From assembly GCF_011761185.1 (NCBI RefSeq), contig NZ_JAAOYM010000001.1:682001-746000 (forward strand): a stretch of DNA of 64,000 nt, read 5' to 3'. This stretch comes from Saccharomonospora amisosensis. Lineage in GTDB: Bacteria > Actinomycetota > Actinomycetes > Mycobacteriales > Pseudonocardiaceae. The position numbers and the translations under genes are program-made. Under the pieces are notes generated by a model that saw nothing but the letters and a program-made list of their open reading frames with translations, ran no database searches and had not been told where the DNA came from. Below, in pieces: positions 53,104-61,766 of the stretch (position 1 is the first letter of the stretch; the number at the start of each line of letters is the position of its first letter).

Positions 53104-53116
53104 TGTCTGTTTGACA
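53104..53116. promoter_or_regulatory. Small dyad between tetR and MFS gene
   Basis: TGTC-N5-GACA in an AT-rich 101-bp divergent region; a related AATGACA follows 24 bp on. Possible TetR site. Confidence 0.35.
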
Positions 53117-53174
53117 AAGTCATGCATACAAATGACACTGCGTTGGGGACACGACGACAGGAACCGGGGCCCAC

Positions 53175-54620
53175 ATGATGGTGACGTCGAACCGGGGGCG
53201 CTGGGTGGCACTCGCCCTGCTGCTGACCGCGGTGTTCATGGACATGGTGGACAACCAGATCGTGAACATCGCATTGCCGAGCATCCAGCGCGACTTGCAG
53301 GCGCCGTCATGGGCTCTGCAGTGGATGGTCACCGGATACACGCTGGCCTTCGCCCTCACGCTGATCACCGGTGGTCGCCTCGGCGACCGTTTCGGCCACC
53401 GGACCCTTTTCGTGCTCGGAACGGCGGGTTTCGCTGCGGCATCGCTTGCCGCGGGAGCCGCGCCGGGGGTGGCCGTGCTGCTGGTCGCCCGCGTCGTGCA
53501 GGGAGTGTTCGCGGGCCTGATGGTGCCGCAGGTGCTTTCGTTCATCCGCACCGAGTTCACCGGCGCCGACCAGGGCAAAGCCATGGGTTTCTACGGTATG
53601 ACCTTCCCGATCGGAGGTCTGGCGGGTCCGCTGCTGGGAGGGGTGCTGACCCAGGCCGATCTGTTCGGCTGGCACTGGCGGGCGATCTTCTTCGTCAACG
53701 TGCCGATAGCCGTCGCGGCCGCATTCGGCGCCGCATTGGCCATGCCTGCGCGCCGACCGCAGGCCCGCGGCGGCGCCGACCTGATCGGGGTGCTCCTGCT
53801 GGCCGCCGCGCTGCTCGCCGTTCTCTATCCGCTGGTGCAGGGTCGGCAGTCGGGTTGGCCCGGCTGGGCCTTCCTGCTGATGGTCGCCGCGATCCCGATG
53901 CTCGGTCTGTTCGCAGCCCGGCAGCGAGCGCGGCAGCGGCGCGGGCAGTTGCCGCTGATCCCGCTCTCCCTGCTCCGCGGGCGAGCGATGCGCTACGCCA
54001 TTCCGATCATGTTGATCTTCTATTGCGGGCTGGCCGCGTTCTTCGTCCTGACGTTGTACCTGCAGGGCGGGTTGGGTTACTCCCCATTGAAGACCGCGCT
54101 GGCCATGCTCCCCGCCACGGTGGGAATCGTCGCGGGCAACGGGATCGGCATGCCCATGGCGCCGAGGCTGGGTCGCGGGCTGCCGATGTTCGGCCTGATC
54201 CTGCTGCTGGCGGGAACGGCCCTGTTGGCCGCGGCCGTGCTTCGATACGGCAGCGAGTTGACGCCGTGGCAGCTGGCTCTCCCGGTCCTGCTCTACGGTG
54301 CGGGCCTCGGGCTCGGGGCTTCGTCACTCATGCTGATCGCGCTCGGTGAGGCGGCCACCTCCGACGCGGGAGCGGCATCCGGGCTGTTGAACACGGTGGT
54401 GCAACTCGGCATGGCCGCCGGGCCCGCGACCGTCGGTACGGTCTTCTTCGATCGACTCGCCGTCGATGGTGACTTCGTCGTTGCCACGCGAAACAGCTTG
54501 TTCGCCGGCTTCGGGCTGTTCGCAGTCGCGCTGCTTGCCTGCTTGCTGCTGCCGCGCCAGTCCCAACCTGCCGCCACCGACACCAACACCGGCGCCGCCG
54601 TCCGCGAGATACCGGGCTGA
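53175..54620 (+). CDS. MFS drug exporter, DHA2/EmrB-QacA type
   Basis: Proton-driven multidrug efflux pump of 481 aa with about 14 helices. Family motifs are DMVDNQIVNIALPSIQRDL in helix 1 (motif D1), GRLGDRFGHRTLFVLGT (motif A) near residue 66 and the helix-5 motif C MTFPIGGLAGPLLGG. The start is one of two adjacent ATG codons at 53175/53178. It is controlled by the divergent TetR gene. Substrates are unknown. Confidence 0.88.
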   Translation: MMVTSNRGRWVALALLLTAVFMDMVDNQIVNIALPSIQRDLQAPSWALQWMVTGYTLAFALTLITGGRLGDRFGHRTLFVLGTAGFAAASLAAGAAPGVAVLLVARVVQGVFAGLMVPQVLSFIRTEFTGADQGKAMGFYGMTFPIGGLAGPLLGGVLTQADLFGWHWRAIFFVNVPIAVAAAFGAALAMPARRPQARGGADLIGVLLLAAALLAVLYPLVQGRQSGWPGWAFLLMVAAIPMLGLFAARQRARQRRGQLPLIPLSLLRGRAMRYAIPIMLIFYCGLAAFFVLTLYLQGGLGYSPLKTALAMLPATVGIVAGNGIGMPMAPRLGRGLPMFGLILLLAGTALLAAAVLRYGSELTPWQLALPVLLYGAGLGLGASSLMLIALGEAATSDAGAASGLLNTVVQLGMAAGPATVGTVFFDRLAVDGDFVVATRNSLFAGFGLFAVALLACLLLPRQSQPAATDTNTGAAVREIPG

Positions 54621-54636
54621 CCACAGGTGACCGCGG

Positions 54637-55323
54637 TCAGCGGTCGCGCTCGGCCATCGTCTCGATGCCCGCGAGGAGGAGGTCGAGCCCGAACCGGAAG
54701 TAGCCGTCCGGATCTTCGCACTCGCTCAACGGCCCGGCCGCCTCCACCAGTCGCGGGTACCGGTCGGGCGGCAGTGACCGCAGAAATAGCCGTGTTCTGC
54801 GCCTGGTTTCCACTAGTTCCGCGGATTCCTCCCCTGGTCCGGCACCGGGTACACCGCTGACGAGATTGGTAAGGGTGCTCAGTGCGTGTCGCAGGATCTG
54901 CGTCGCCTCCGCCGGTGAGAATCCGCCGCGCCGCAGGATTTCGAGCATGGTTTCGGCCGCGCGCAGGTTGCCTTGCGAAGTGGTGTTGCGGGATGCGAGC
55001 AGCGGCGCGGCAGAGGGGTGGGCTCGCAGCACCTTGACCATTGAAGCCAGGACCGCCCTCAACTGTCGCGGCCAGTCGGATGAGTCCTCGACCGTCGTGT
55101 CGACCTTCTCGTAGATCCGGCCGACCATGCCGTCCAGCAGTTCGTCCTTGTTGCGGAAATGCCAGTACAGCGCCATGGGCGATACACCCAGATCCCTGGC
55201 CAGTCTCCGGATCGTGACGGCGGCCAGCCCCTCGGTCTCCGCGACTGAAAGGGCCGCGTCGACCACGGCGTGGGGTGTGAGTCGCGTCCGCTCGGTGGCG
55301 GCTTCTCGATGCTGTTGAGTCAT
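54637..55323 (-). CDS. TetR family regulator (TetR_C-like)
   Basis: Regulator of 228 aa from ATG 55323 (MTQQHREAATERTRL); a longer open frame crosses the operator region and is not coding-like. The helix-turn-helix VTIRRLARDLGVSPMALYWHFRNKDELLDG is at about residues 36-65 and has the WHFRNKDELL form of true TetR relatives. The C-terminal domain is of the TetR_C type. It is divergent from the Ddn-like gene and is likely to bind the three TGTACG-type boxes between them. Confidence 0.85.
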   Translation of the reverse strand: MTQQHREAATERTRLTPHAVVDAALSVAETEGLAAVTIRRLARDLGVSPMALYWHFRNKDELLDGMVGRIYEKVDTTVEDSSDWPRQLRAVLASMVKVLRAHPSAAPLLASRNTTSQGNLRAAETMLEILRRGGFSPAEATQILRHALSTLTNLVSGVPGAGPGEESAELVETRRRTRLFLRSLPPDRYPRLVEAAGPLSECEDPDGYFRFGLDLLLAGIETMAERDR

Positions 55324-55334
55324 GACCCATCGAT

Positions 55335-55380
55335 TGTACAGCGTACAGGCGATACTGTACGTTGTACATGTACGTTGTAC
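55335..55380. promoter_or_regulatory. Triple TGTACGYTGTAC operator array
   Basis: TGTACAGCGTACA (55335-55347, inverted copy of TGTACGCTGTACA), TGTACGTTGTAC (55356-55367) and TGTACGTTGTAC (55369-55380) lie between divergent tetR and Ddn-like starts. The last two repeat with a 13-bp period. Cooperative TetR binding is the likely function. Confidence 0.6.
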
Positions 55381-55399
55381 GTGACAGAAGGGAGGTGCG

Positions 55400-55864
55400 A
55401 TGAGTCTCAAACGGTGGTTCTACCGGGGTGGCCGTCCCAACCGGGTGGCGCGCCTGCTCGACAGGGCTACGGCCGGGCTCTATGCGCGTGGGGTCGCCCC
55501 GAACTACCTGGTAATGCTCCAGGTGCGAGGACGGCGTTCCGGAAAGCCTGTCGCTGTGCCGCTGGTCATGACCGTGATCGATGGTGAACGCTACCTGGTT
55601 TCGATGCTCGGGGAAGGGACGAACTGGGTCCGCAATGTCAGAGCCGCCGCCGGTGAGGTCACGATCCGCCATGGTCGCCGCGAGCGGGTTCGGCTGGAAG
55701 AGGTCGCACCGCAGGGCCGGGCGCCCGTGCTCAAGGAGTACCTGCGGCGAGCGCCCAACGCCAGGGCGCATCTACCCGTCGCAGAGGACGCACCGTTGGC
55801 CGAGTTCGAGCGGGTAGCGAGCCGGTTCCCGGTATTCCGCGTCGTGTCGGCGGAGCGGTTGTAG
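55400..55864 (+). CDS. Deazaflavin (F420)-dependent nitroreductase-like protein (Ddn family)
   Basis: Split beta-barrel oxidoreductase of 154 aa (FDOR/DUF385). It has VRGRRSGKPVAVPLVMTVIDGERYLVSMLGEGTNWVRNVRAA near residues 43-84, typical of Ddn-like F420H2-dependent nitro/quinone reductases. The terminal RFPVFRVV is also typical. It would reduce quinones or nitro compounds in the cytosol or at the membrane. Divergent TetR control suggests induction by a toxic substrate. Confidence 0.85.
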   Translation: MSLKRWFYRGGRPNRVARLLDRATAGLYARGVAPNYLVMLQVRGRRSGKPVAVPLVMTVIDGERYLVSMLGEGTNWVRNVRAAAGEVTIRHGRRERVRLEEVAPQGRAPVLKEYLRRAPNARAHLPVAEDAPLAEFERVASRFPVFRVVSAERL

Positions 55865-55885
55865 GCCGGTTCGGGTCGCCGATCG

Positions 55886-56515
55886 TTAACCCGATACCAG
55901 GATGCTGCGTTCGATGGCCTGCGTGGCGAACTCGATCAATCGCTTCGTGCGGACCCTGCCCTGCCGGGAACCACCGAGAAGCAGGTCGTCCGCGACACCG
56001 ATGAGCGCGTCCCATACCCAGTGGGGAAGGGCTGCGTCATCGATCAAAGTTTGTCCACACGTCTCGGCCGTCTCCCGCAACGTGTGAGCGAGTGTCCGCA
56101 GCGTTTCCTGATACACCGACGCCGAGGTCGCCATGCCCTTGCTCCGCCTGCCGCTGGCGAGCACCTTCGCCTCCCATTGCGGCGCGGAGCGGCCGAGTTT
56201 GCGCCACAGTTCGGTTACCTGCGGCAGAATCTCGCGCAACACCGCGGCGATTCCGATCTCGCGGTCCACGTCGCGCAGGGTGGCCTGTACCTGTTCGAGT
56301 CGTCTGGCCGTCAGTGCGACGAAGACGTCATCCTTGCCGCCGAAGTACTGATATACGGTGCCGGAGCTGACGCCAGCGCCGGAGGCGATCGCGCGCATCG
56401 TCAGCGCCGCGTAGCCGGATTCCTCCAGGAGCCGTTCCGCTGAAGCGAGAATGTCGCGCCGTCTGCCTTCGGCATCACCCCACGCGGCCTGGAGCCGCTG
56501 TGTCGTCGCCGCCAT
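55886..56515 (-). CDS. TetR family regulator divergent from cysD-cysNC
   Basis: Regulator of 209 aa. The helix-turn-helix LTMRAIASGAGVSSGTVYQYFGGKDDVF is at about residues 38-66. The C-terminal domain has a mid-length ligand pocket with no recognised signature. It is 123 bp from the divergent cysD start. Two copies of the dyad TGGACAWTGTTCA lie in between, and a third exact copy (inverted) lies before the DUF1214 gene. It therefore probably controls PAPS synthesis and the DUF1214-SDR pair together. Its effector is unknown. Confidence 0.85.
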   Translation of the reverse strand: MAATTQRLQAAWGDAEGRRRDILASAERLLEESGYAALTMRAIASGAGVSSGTVYQYFGGKDDVFVALTARRLEQVQATLRDVDREIGIAAVLREILPQVTELWRKLGRSAPQWEAKVLASGRRSKGMATSASVYQETLRTLAHTLRETAETCGQTLIDDAALPHWVWDALIGVADDLLLGGSRQGRVRTKRLIEFATQAIERSILVSG

Positions 56516-56536
56516 GACGCGACCTTACCGCACGGG

Positions 56537-56572
56537 TGGACAATGTTCAGTTTGACTATTGGACATTGTTCA
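56537..56572. promoter_or_regulatory. Paired TetR operators in the tetR-cysD promoter
   Basis: TGGACAATGTTCA (56537-56549) and TGGACATTGTTCA (56560-56572), both near-perfect dyads with centres 23 bp apart. The second overlaps a plausible cysD promoter, TTGGAC (56559-56564), 17 bp, TACGGT (56582-56587), so bound repressor would block it. Confidence 0.65.
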
Positions 56573-56594
56573 ATTTACCGCTACGGTGGCTCGC

Positions 56595-56642
56595 ATGAAA
56601 CGGACCGGCACGGCGAGCAAGGCTGAGAAGGGGGCGAAATGA
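56595..56642 (+). CDS. Possible leaderless 15-codon leader peptide of the cysD operon
   Basis: ATG at 56595 lies 8 bases after the TACGGT -10 element, about where transcription would start, so the message could be leaderless. The 15 codons ([15 protein letters not shown]) end in a TGA that overlaps the cysD ATG as ATGA. It contains no Cys, unlike the cysteine-responsive leaderless small ORFs known before mycobacterial cys operons. Expression is unproven. Confidence 0.4.
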   Translation: MKRTGTASKAEKGAK

Positions 56643-57538
56643 CACTCGGCCAGCTGGACCGACTCGAGGCCGACAGCATCGACATCTTCCGGGAGGCTGT
56701 CGCGGAGAGCGAGCGGCCGGTGCTGCTGTACTCGATCGGCAAGGACAGTTCGGTGCTGTTGCACCTCGCTCGCAAGGCCTTCTACCCCAGCCCACCGCCG
56801 TTTCCGCTGTTGCATGTAGACACGACGTGGAAGTTTCGCGAAATGATCGCCTTCCGCGACGAGACCGCGCGCCGACTTGGTCTGGAACTGATCGTGCACC
56901 GCAACCCGGACTGCGTCGCGCAGGGCATCAACCCGTTCGACCACGGCTCGGCACGGCACACCGACCTGTGGAAGACGCAGGGGCTGCGCCAGGCCATGGA
57001 CAAGTATCGCTTCGACGTTGCCTTCGGTGGTGCGCGGCGGGACGAGGAAGCCTCCCGCGCCAAGGAACGCGTGTTCTCCTTCCGGACCGCGCAGCACAGG
57101 TGGGACCCGAAGAACCAGCGCCCCGAATTGTGGCGGCTGTACAACACGCGGATCGCGCCGGGGGAGAGCATCCGGGTCTTCCCGCTGTCGAACTGGACCG
57201 AGCTGGATGTGTGGCGCTACATCGAGCGCGAGCGGATACCGATAGTCTCGCTGTACTTCGCCGCGAAGCGGCCGGTGGTCGAGCGTGACGGTGTGCTGAT
57301 CATGGTCGATGACGACCGGATGCCGCTCGCCGACGGCGAAGTGCCGATGTGGCGCAGCGTCCGTTTCCGCACACTCGGCTGCTACCCGCTGACCGGCGCG
57401 GTGGAAAGCCGGGCGCGCACCGTCGAGGAGATCATCGCCGAGATGCGCGACACGACCACGTCGGAGCGCCAGGGCAGGGTGATCGACCGCGATCAGTCCG
57501 GCTCGATGGAACGCAAGAAGCAGGAGGGCTACTTCTGA
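56639..57538 (+). CDS. cysD: Sulfate adenylyltransferase subunit CysD
   Basis: ATP-sulfurylase catalytic subunit of 299 aa that makes APS from ATP and sulfate with the CysN GTPase. The PP-loop is [16 protein letters not shown] at residues 31-46, followed by [13 protein letters not shown] and [21 protein letters not shown]. The terminal [23 protein letters not shown] is the classic CysD end. The stop and the cysNC start share a base (TGATG). No cysH or sulfite reductase gene follows, which suggests PAPS for sulfation rather than sulfur assimilation. Confidence 0.95.
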   Translation: MTLGQLDRLEADSIDIFREAVAESERPVLLYSIGKDSSVLLHLARKAFYPSPPPFPLLHVDTTWKFREMIAFRDETARRLGLELIVHRNPDCVAQGINPFDHGSARHTDLWKTQGLRQAMDKYRFDVAFGGARRDEEASRAKERVFSFRTAQHRWDPKNQRPELWRLYNTRIAPGESIRVFPLSNWTELDVWRYIERERIPIVSLYFAAKRPVVERDGVLIMVDDDRMPLADGEVPMWRSVRFRTLGCYPLTGAVESRARTVEEIIAEMRDTTTSERQGRVIDRDQSGSMERKKQEGYF

Positions 57539-59421
57539 TGACGGTGCGGACGGTGCGATCCAGAAACCGAGAGGACGAGACCGGACTGCTGCGGTTTTTG
57601 ACCTGCGGCAGCGTCGACGACGGCAAGAGCACGCTCATCGGAAGGTTGCTGTACGAGTCGAAACTCCTCTACGCCGACCAGCTCACCGCGCTGCGGGCCG
57701 ACTCGTCGCGGTACGGCACGAGGGGCGCCGAGTTGGACTTCGCGTTGCTGGTGGACGGTCTGGCCGCCGAACGCGAGCAGGGCATCACCATCGATGTGGC
57801 CTACCGCTTCTTCGCCACCGGGGACCGCCGGTTCATCGTCGCCGACACCCCGGGTCACGAGCAGTACACCCGCAACATGGTTACCGGGGCGTCCACCGCC
57901 GACGCGGCGGTGATCCTGCTCGACGCGCGCAAGGGCATACTCACCCAGACCCGCAGGCACACCATTCTGGTCGCGTTGCTGGGCATCCGCCATGTCGCCC
58001 TCGCGGTGAACAAGCTCGACCTGATGGACTATTCGCGGTCGGTTTTCGACGACATCAGCGAGCGGTATCGAGCGTTCGCCGCCGAACTCGGGATCGCAGA
58101 GGTTACCTGCATCCCGATGGCGGCGGTCGAAGGGACGAACGTCGTTACCACCAGCGATCGGACACCCTGGTACGAAGGGTCCGCGTTGCTCGAATGGCTG
58201 GAGTCGGTGCCAATACACGAGGCCGAGCAGGTCGGCCCCGCGCGGTTCCTGGTGCAGTGGGTGAACCGGCCGGACGACACCTTCCGCGGCTTCTCCGGCC
58301 GGGTGCTGCGCGGCACGCTCCGTGTCGGCGACGAGGTCCACGTGTTGCCAGGCGGCCGGAAGTCGAAGGTGGAGCGGATCACGACGATGGACGGCGACCT
58401 GCCTTGTGCGGTCCTCGGCTCATCGGTGACCGTCGTGCTCGCCGACGAGGTGGATGTCAGCCGGGGCAGCGTGCTCGCGGCGGAGGAACCGCTGGATGTC
58501 GCCGACGCGTTCCAGGCGCACGTGGTGTGGCTGGACGAGCACGAGTTGCTGCCGGGCAGGCGGTACCTCGCGAAGCTCGGCGCGAGTACCGTCGGATTCA
58601 GCGTTGATCGTCCGAAGCACCGGATCGACGTGGACACCGGTGCCAGGCTGCCCGCGAAGACACTGGCAGCAGGCGAGATCGGGGTGGCCAACGTGCATCT
58701 CGACCGTCCGGTCGCCGCCGAGCCGTACCACACCTCCCGCGATCTCGGTTCCTTCATCGTGTTGGACCGGCTCAGCAACCGGACGGTCGGTGCCGGAATG
58801 ATCGATTTCGCGCTGCGGCGTTCGGCCAACGTCCGATGGCAAGCGGTCACAGTGGACAAACAGGCACGGGTGGCCCGCAACGGGCACCGTCCCTGCGTGG
58901 TGTGGTTCACCGGTCTTTCCGGTGCGGGCAAGTCCACCATCGCCGACCTCGTGGAGAAGGCGCTGCACGCTCGCGGGGTGCACACCTTCCTGCTGGACGG
59001 TGACAACATCCGGCAGGGGCTGAACGCCGACCTCGGCTTCACCGATGCCGACCGGGTGGAGAACATCCGCCGGATCGCCGAGGTTTCCGCGCTGCTTGTC
59101 GACGCAGGGCTGGTCGTGCTGGTCTCCTTCATCTCACCGTTTCGGGCCGAGCGCGAACTTGCCCGCGGACTCGTGGAGCGCGACGAGTTCTGCGAGGTGT
59201 ACGTCGACACCCCGCTGGAGGAGGCGCGGCGGCGCGACCCCAAGGGGCTCTACGCCAAGGTACGCCGCGGTGAACTGGCGAACTTCACCGGAATCGACTC
59301 CCCTTACGAACCGCCTTTCGAGCCGGAGGTATGGCTCGACACGACGACGTCGAGCCCCGATTCGGCGGCCGAGCAGGTGCTCGCCAAGCTACGCGAGATG
59401 GGAATACTCGACGAGCATTGA
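57538..59421 (+). CDS. cysNC: Bifunctional CysNC: sulfate adenylyltransferase GTPase and APS kinase
   Basis: Fusion of 627 aa. Residues 15-440 are the CysN GTPase of ATP sulfurylase: Walker [10 protein letters not shown] at 24-32, [22 protein letters not shown] and NKLD, followed by two beta-barrel domains. Residues 450-627 are APS kinase: [18 protein letters not shown] with P-loop near 459-467, [29 protein letters not shown] and [13 protein letters not shown]. Together with CysD it converts sulfate to PAPS. A third TetR-type dyad overlaps its stop codon. Confidence 0.95.
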   Translation: MTVRTVRSRNREDETGLLRFLTCGSVDDGKSTLIGRLLYESKLLYADQLTALRADSSRYGTRGAELDFALLVDGLAAEREQGITIDVAYRFFATGDRRFIVADTPGHEQYTRNMVTGASTADAAVILLDARKGILTQTRRHTILVALLGIRHVALAVNKLDLMDYSRSVFDDISERYRAFAAELGIAEVTCIPMAAVEGTNVVTTSDRTPWYEGSALLEWLESVPIHEAEQVGPARFLVQWVNRPDDTFRGFSGRVLRGTLRVGDEVHVLPGGRKSKVERITTMDGDLPCAVLGSSVTVVLADEVDVSRGSVLAAEEPLDVADAFQAHVVWLDEHELLPGRRYLAKLGASTVGFSVDRPKHRIDVDTGARLPAKTLAAGEIGVANVHLDRPVAAEPYHTSRDLGSFIVLDRLSNRTVGAGMIDFALRRSANVRWQAVTVDKQARVARNGHRPCVVWFTGLSGAGKSTIADLVEKALHARGVHTFLLDGDNIRQGLNADLGFTDADRVENIRRIAEVSALLVDAGLVVLVSFISPFRAERELARGLVERDEFCEVYVDTPLEEARRRDPKGLYAKVRRGELANFTGIDSPYEPPFEPEVWLDTTTSSPDSAAEQVLAKLREMGILDEH

Positions 59422-59462
59422 ACATTGTCCAGATTCCGGTACGCTAACTAGAACTCGTTCTA
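59419..59462 (+). promoter_or_regulatory. Dual operator region (TetR dyad and KstR box) before DUF1214-SDR
   Basis: TGAACATTGTCCA (59419-59431) is the exact reverse complement of the dyad at 56537-56549. TAGAAC-TC-GTTCTA (59449-59462) fits KstR's TNNAACNNGTTNNA exactly. A plausible promoter TTGAAC (59418-59423), 16 bp, TACGCT (59440-59445) places the first dyad on the -35 and the KstR box just after the -10. Confidence 0.7.
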
Positions 59463-59477
59463 CCAAGAGGAGCTGCC

Positions 59478-60551
59478 GTGACCGACGTGGCGAAGGCCTG
59501 GTCGGAGTTCTGCCGCGGGATCGAGGCGGCCGGGCAGGAGGTACTGCGCGACACCGCGCCGGACACACCGCTGGACAGGGCGGAGGGCTTTCGCTACCTC
59601 GCCAGGCTCACCCGCGAGATGCTCTACTCGTGTGTCGACAACGCCGACCCGGACTTCCCGCGACTGCACGAGCTCGACCTCGTGAAGATCGGTGCCGACA
59701 ATCCGGACAACGTCTACCTTTCGGCGAACATCCGAGGCGACCGCAGCTACCGGATCACCGGCGAACGAGGCACCATCGCCTACTTCAGCATCGGCTCCAA
59801 GGCCAACCGCTACGCCAAGGACGGCACCATGGCGTCCACGGGCGAGTTGACCGATGCCGACCTTGTCGCTGAGCCGGACGGGACCATCGAGATCATCGCC
59901 AGCGCCACACAGCAAGGGCGCAACTGGCTACCACTTGCCCCCGACTCGACCGGACTCGTCGTGCGCCAGACCTACCTCGACCGTACCACCGAGACGCCGG
60001 GGCAATGGCGCATCGAGCAGATCGCAGGACCTACCGAACCGGCGCCGCTGACCCCGGAGTTCATGGCCAAGGCGCTGCGCAGGGCGGCGCTGTCGGTGCA
60101 CGGCACCGCGGCGACGTTCGCACAGTGGACAGAGCTGTTCATGACCAAACCCAACGAGCTGGCCGACTTCGGCCAGGACATGTTCCAGCGCGCGGGCGGT
60201 GACCCGGAGATCTACTACCTGCACGGCTACTGGACGCTGCGGCCGGGACAGGCATGGCTGATCGGGACCGAGGTGCCCGACTGTCCCTACTGGAACTTTC
60301 AACTGGACAACTGGTGGATGGAGTCGCTAGACAACCACCGCCGCATCACCGTGAACAAGCACACCGCCGTCGTCGATGACGGGCGGCTGACCATCGTGGT
60401 GGCCGAGCGTGACCCCGGGTTCGGCAACTGGATCGACACCTGCGGGCACAGCAGTGGAACCGCGCTACTGCGCTGGCTCGGCGCGAAGTCCAACCCGGTA
60501 CCGAAGTGCCGGGTGGTCGCCCTGGATTCGCTGACCCAAGGGGAAGTCTGA
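59478..60551 (+). CDS. DUF1214 domain protein (Rv3531c-like)
   Basis: Soluble protein of 357 aa, GTG start 16 bp after a KstR box, with GAGGAG upstream. Residues 1-60 are helical (GFRYLARLTREMLYSCVDNA). The middle is a DUF1254-like beta region (VYLSANIRGDRSYRITGERG), and the C-terminal part is DUF1214, ending in WIDTCGHSSGTALLRW. Homologs next to SDR and sulfotransferase genes occur in steroid-degrading actinobacteria (Rv3531c by memory). Reaction unknown. It is coupled to the SDR gene (TGATG). Confidence 0.8.
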   Translation: MTDVAKAWSEFCRGIEAAGQEVLRDTAPDTPLDRAEGFRYLARLTREMLYSCVDNADPDFPRLHELDLVKIGADNPDNVYLSANIRGDRSYRITGERGTIAYFSIGSKANRYAKDGTMASTGELTDADLVAEPDGTIEIIASATQQGRNWLPLAPDSTGLVVRQTYLDRTTETPGQWRIEQIAGPTEPAPLTPEFMAKALRRAALSVHGTAATFAQWTELFMTKPNELADFGQDMFQRAGGDPEIYYLHGYWTLRPGQAWLIGTEVPDCPYWNFQLDNWWMESLDNHRRITVNKHTAVVDDGRLTIVVAERDPGFGNWIDTCGHSSGTALLRWLGAKSNPVPKCRVVALDSLTQGEV

Positions 60552-61357
60552 TGGGGCGGCCGTCCCAGCACGCCGCGATGCTCGACGGCGAGGTCGTGCT
60601 CATCACCGGTGTCGGGCCGGGACTGGGCAGTCACCTGGCGGTCCGCGCCGCGGCCGAAGGAGCGAAGGTGGTGATGGCGGCGCGCTCGACCGACGTGATG
60701 ACGCGGCAGGCCGAGAAGATCGCCGAGTCGGGAGGGGAAGCCATCGGGGTTTCCTGCGATGTCCGCAAGCCTGACGACGTCAGCAGGTTGGTGGACACCG
60801 CCGTGCAGCGGTTCGGCACCATTACCGGCCTCGTCAACTCCGCCTACGGGCATCCCGGGTTCGCCGACCTGCTGGACACACCGGAGAAGGCGATCCGCCG
60901 CTCGATGGACATCATCCTGTTCGGTGCGCTCAACGTGACCCGTGCGGTGGTGCCGCACATGAAGCAGGCTGGCCGCGGTTCCATCGTCAACATCGGCACG
61001 ATGGCCACCCGTAAGCCCGCGCGAGGTGAGGGTGCCTACGCGGCGGCCAAGGCCGCGATGGCATCGGTGACCAGGTCGCTGGCGCTGGAGTTGGGTGAGT
61101 ACGGAATCAGGGCGAACCAGGCACTCATGGGCTGGTTGGACGGGCCCGGTGTGCGGTTCTACCTGGGGATGACCGCGGAGGAACGTGGGGTCGGCGAGCA
61201 GCAGATCTACGACGAGATCGCCGGTCGTAACCCGCTCGGCCGCATTCCTACCGACGAGGCGTGCGCCGGCGCGGTGCTGTTCCTGCTTTCCCGCTACGCA
61301 TCCGAGGTGTCCGGGGCGACCCTGGATGTCAACGGTGGGGAGTACATGCCTTCCTGA
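60551..61357 (+). CDS. Short-chain dehydrogenase/reductase (Rv3530c-like)
   Basis: Classical SDR of 268 aa from ATG 60551. It has the nucleotide motif TGVGPGLGSHLAVRAAAEG at about residues 19-37 and the active-site Tyr163-x3-Lys167 in GAYAAAKAAM. It also has a catalytic Ser/Thr region in VNIGTMATRKP, where Ser is replaced by Gly-Thr, and the C-terminal LDVNGGEYMPS. It probably oxidises or reduces a hydroxy/keto group on the same substrate class as the DUF1214 protein. Steroid or bile-acid-like substrates are suggested by the KstR box. Confidence 0.85.
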   Translation: MGRPSQHAAMLDGEVVLITGVGPGLGSHLAVRAAAEGAKVVMAARSTDVMTRQAEKIAESGGEAIGVSCDVRKPDDVSRLVDTAVQRFGTITGLVNSAYGHPGFADLLDTPEKAIRRSMDIILFGALNVTRAVVPHMKQAGRGSIVNIGTMATRKPARGEGAYAAAKAAMASVTRSLALELGEYGIRANQALMGWLDGPGVRFYLGMTAEERGVGEQQIYDEIAGRNPLGRIPTDEACAGAVLFLLSRYASEVSGATLDVNGGEYMPS

Positions 61358-61403
61358 ACTCACCGACGGCGGGCAGGGTTGCCGCGACCCCTGCCGCCAC
61401 ACC

Positions 61404-61631
61404 TCATCGTTGCCCGTTCGGCGTACGTAGGAGCAGGAACGGGGCGACCACCGTGCCGAGACAGCCGTTGCCTCGCCCTTCGCCGCGCCGGATCTCGAAG
61501 TCCCCGCCCGGCTCGATGCCAGGATGCCGTTGTAGATAGTGCCGACCGAGTTGTTCGGCTCCCTGCTCCTCGTCGAGCCACAGGGTCTTGTAGCCGCACT
61601 TGGCACACCAGTACCGGAACTTCGCTGACAT
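61404..61631 (-). CDS. Small zinc-ribbon-like protein
   Basis: Protein of 75 aa starting MSAKFRYWCAKCGYKTLW after the ribosome site GGGAGGA. Cys9-x2-Cys12 with His in LGRHYLQRHPG (His-x4-His) gives a C2H2-like zinc site. The C-terminal part is hydrophobic and short. No family assigned. It converges on the SDR gene and is divergent from the NACHT gene. Confidence 0.65.
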   Translation of the reverse strand: MSAKFRYWCAKCGYKTLWLDEEQGAEQLGRHYLQRHPGIEPGGDFEIRRGEGRGNGCLGTVVAPFLLLRTPNGQR

Positions 61632-61766
61632 CGTGGTCCTCCCGTTGTTGGCGGAGTCTTGCCGGTTTCGCGGGTCGTCAACCAGGCCGACTACCTGCCA
61701 TTCGTGGCCGGTTCGCGGGGTAAGATCACAGGGTCTTTGGTTGTGTTGGGGGGAATTTGCGAGTTG

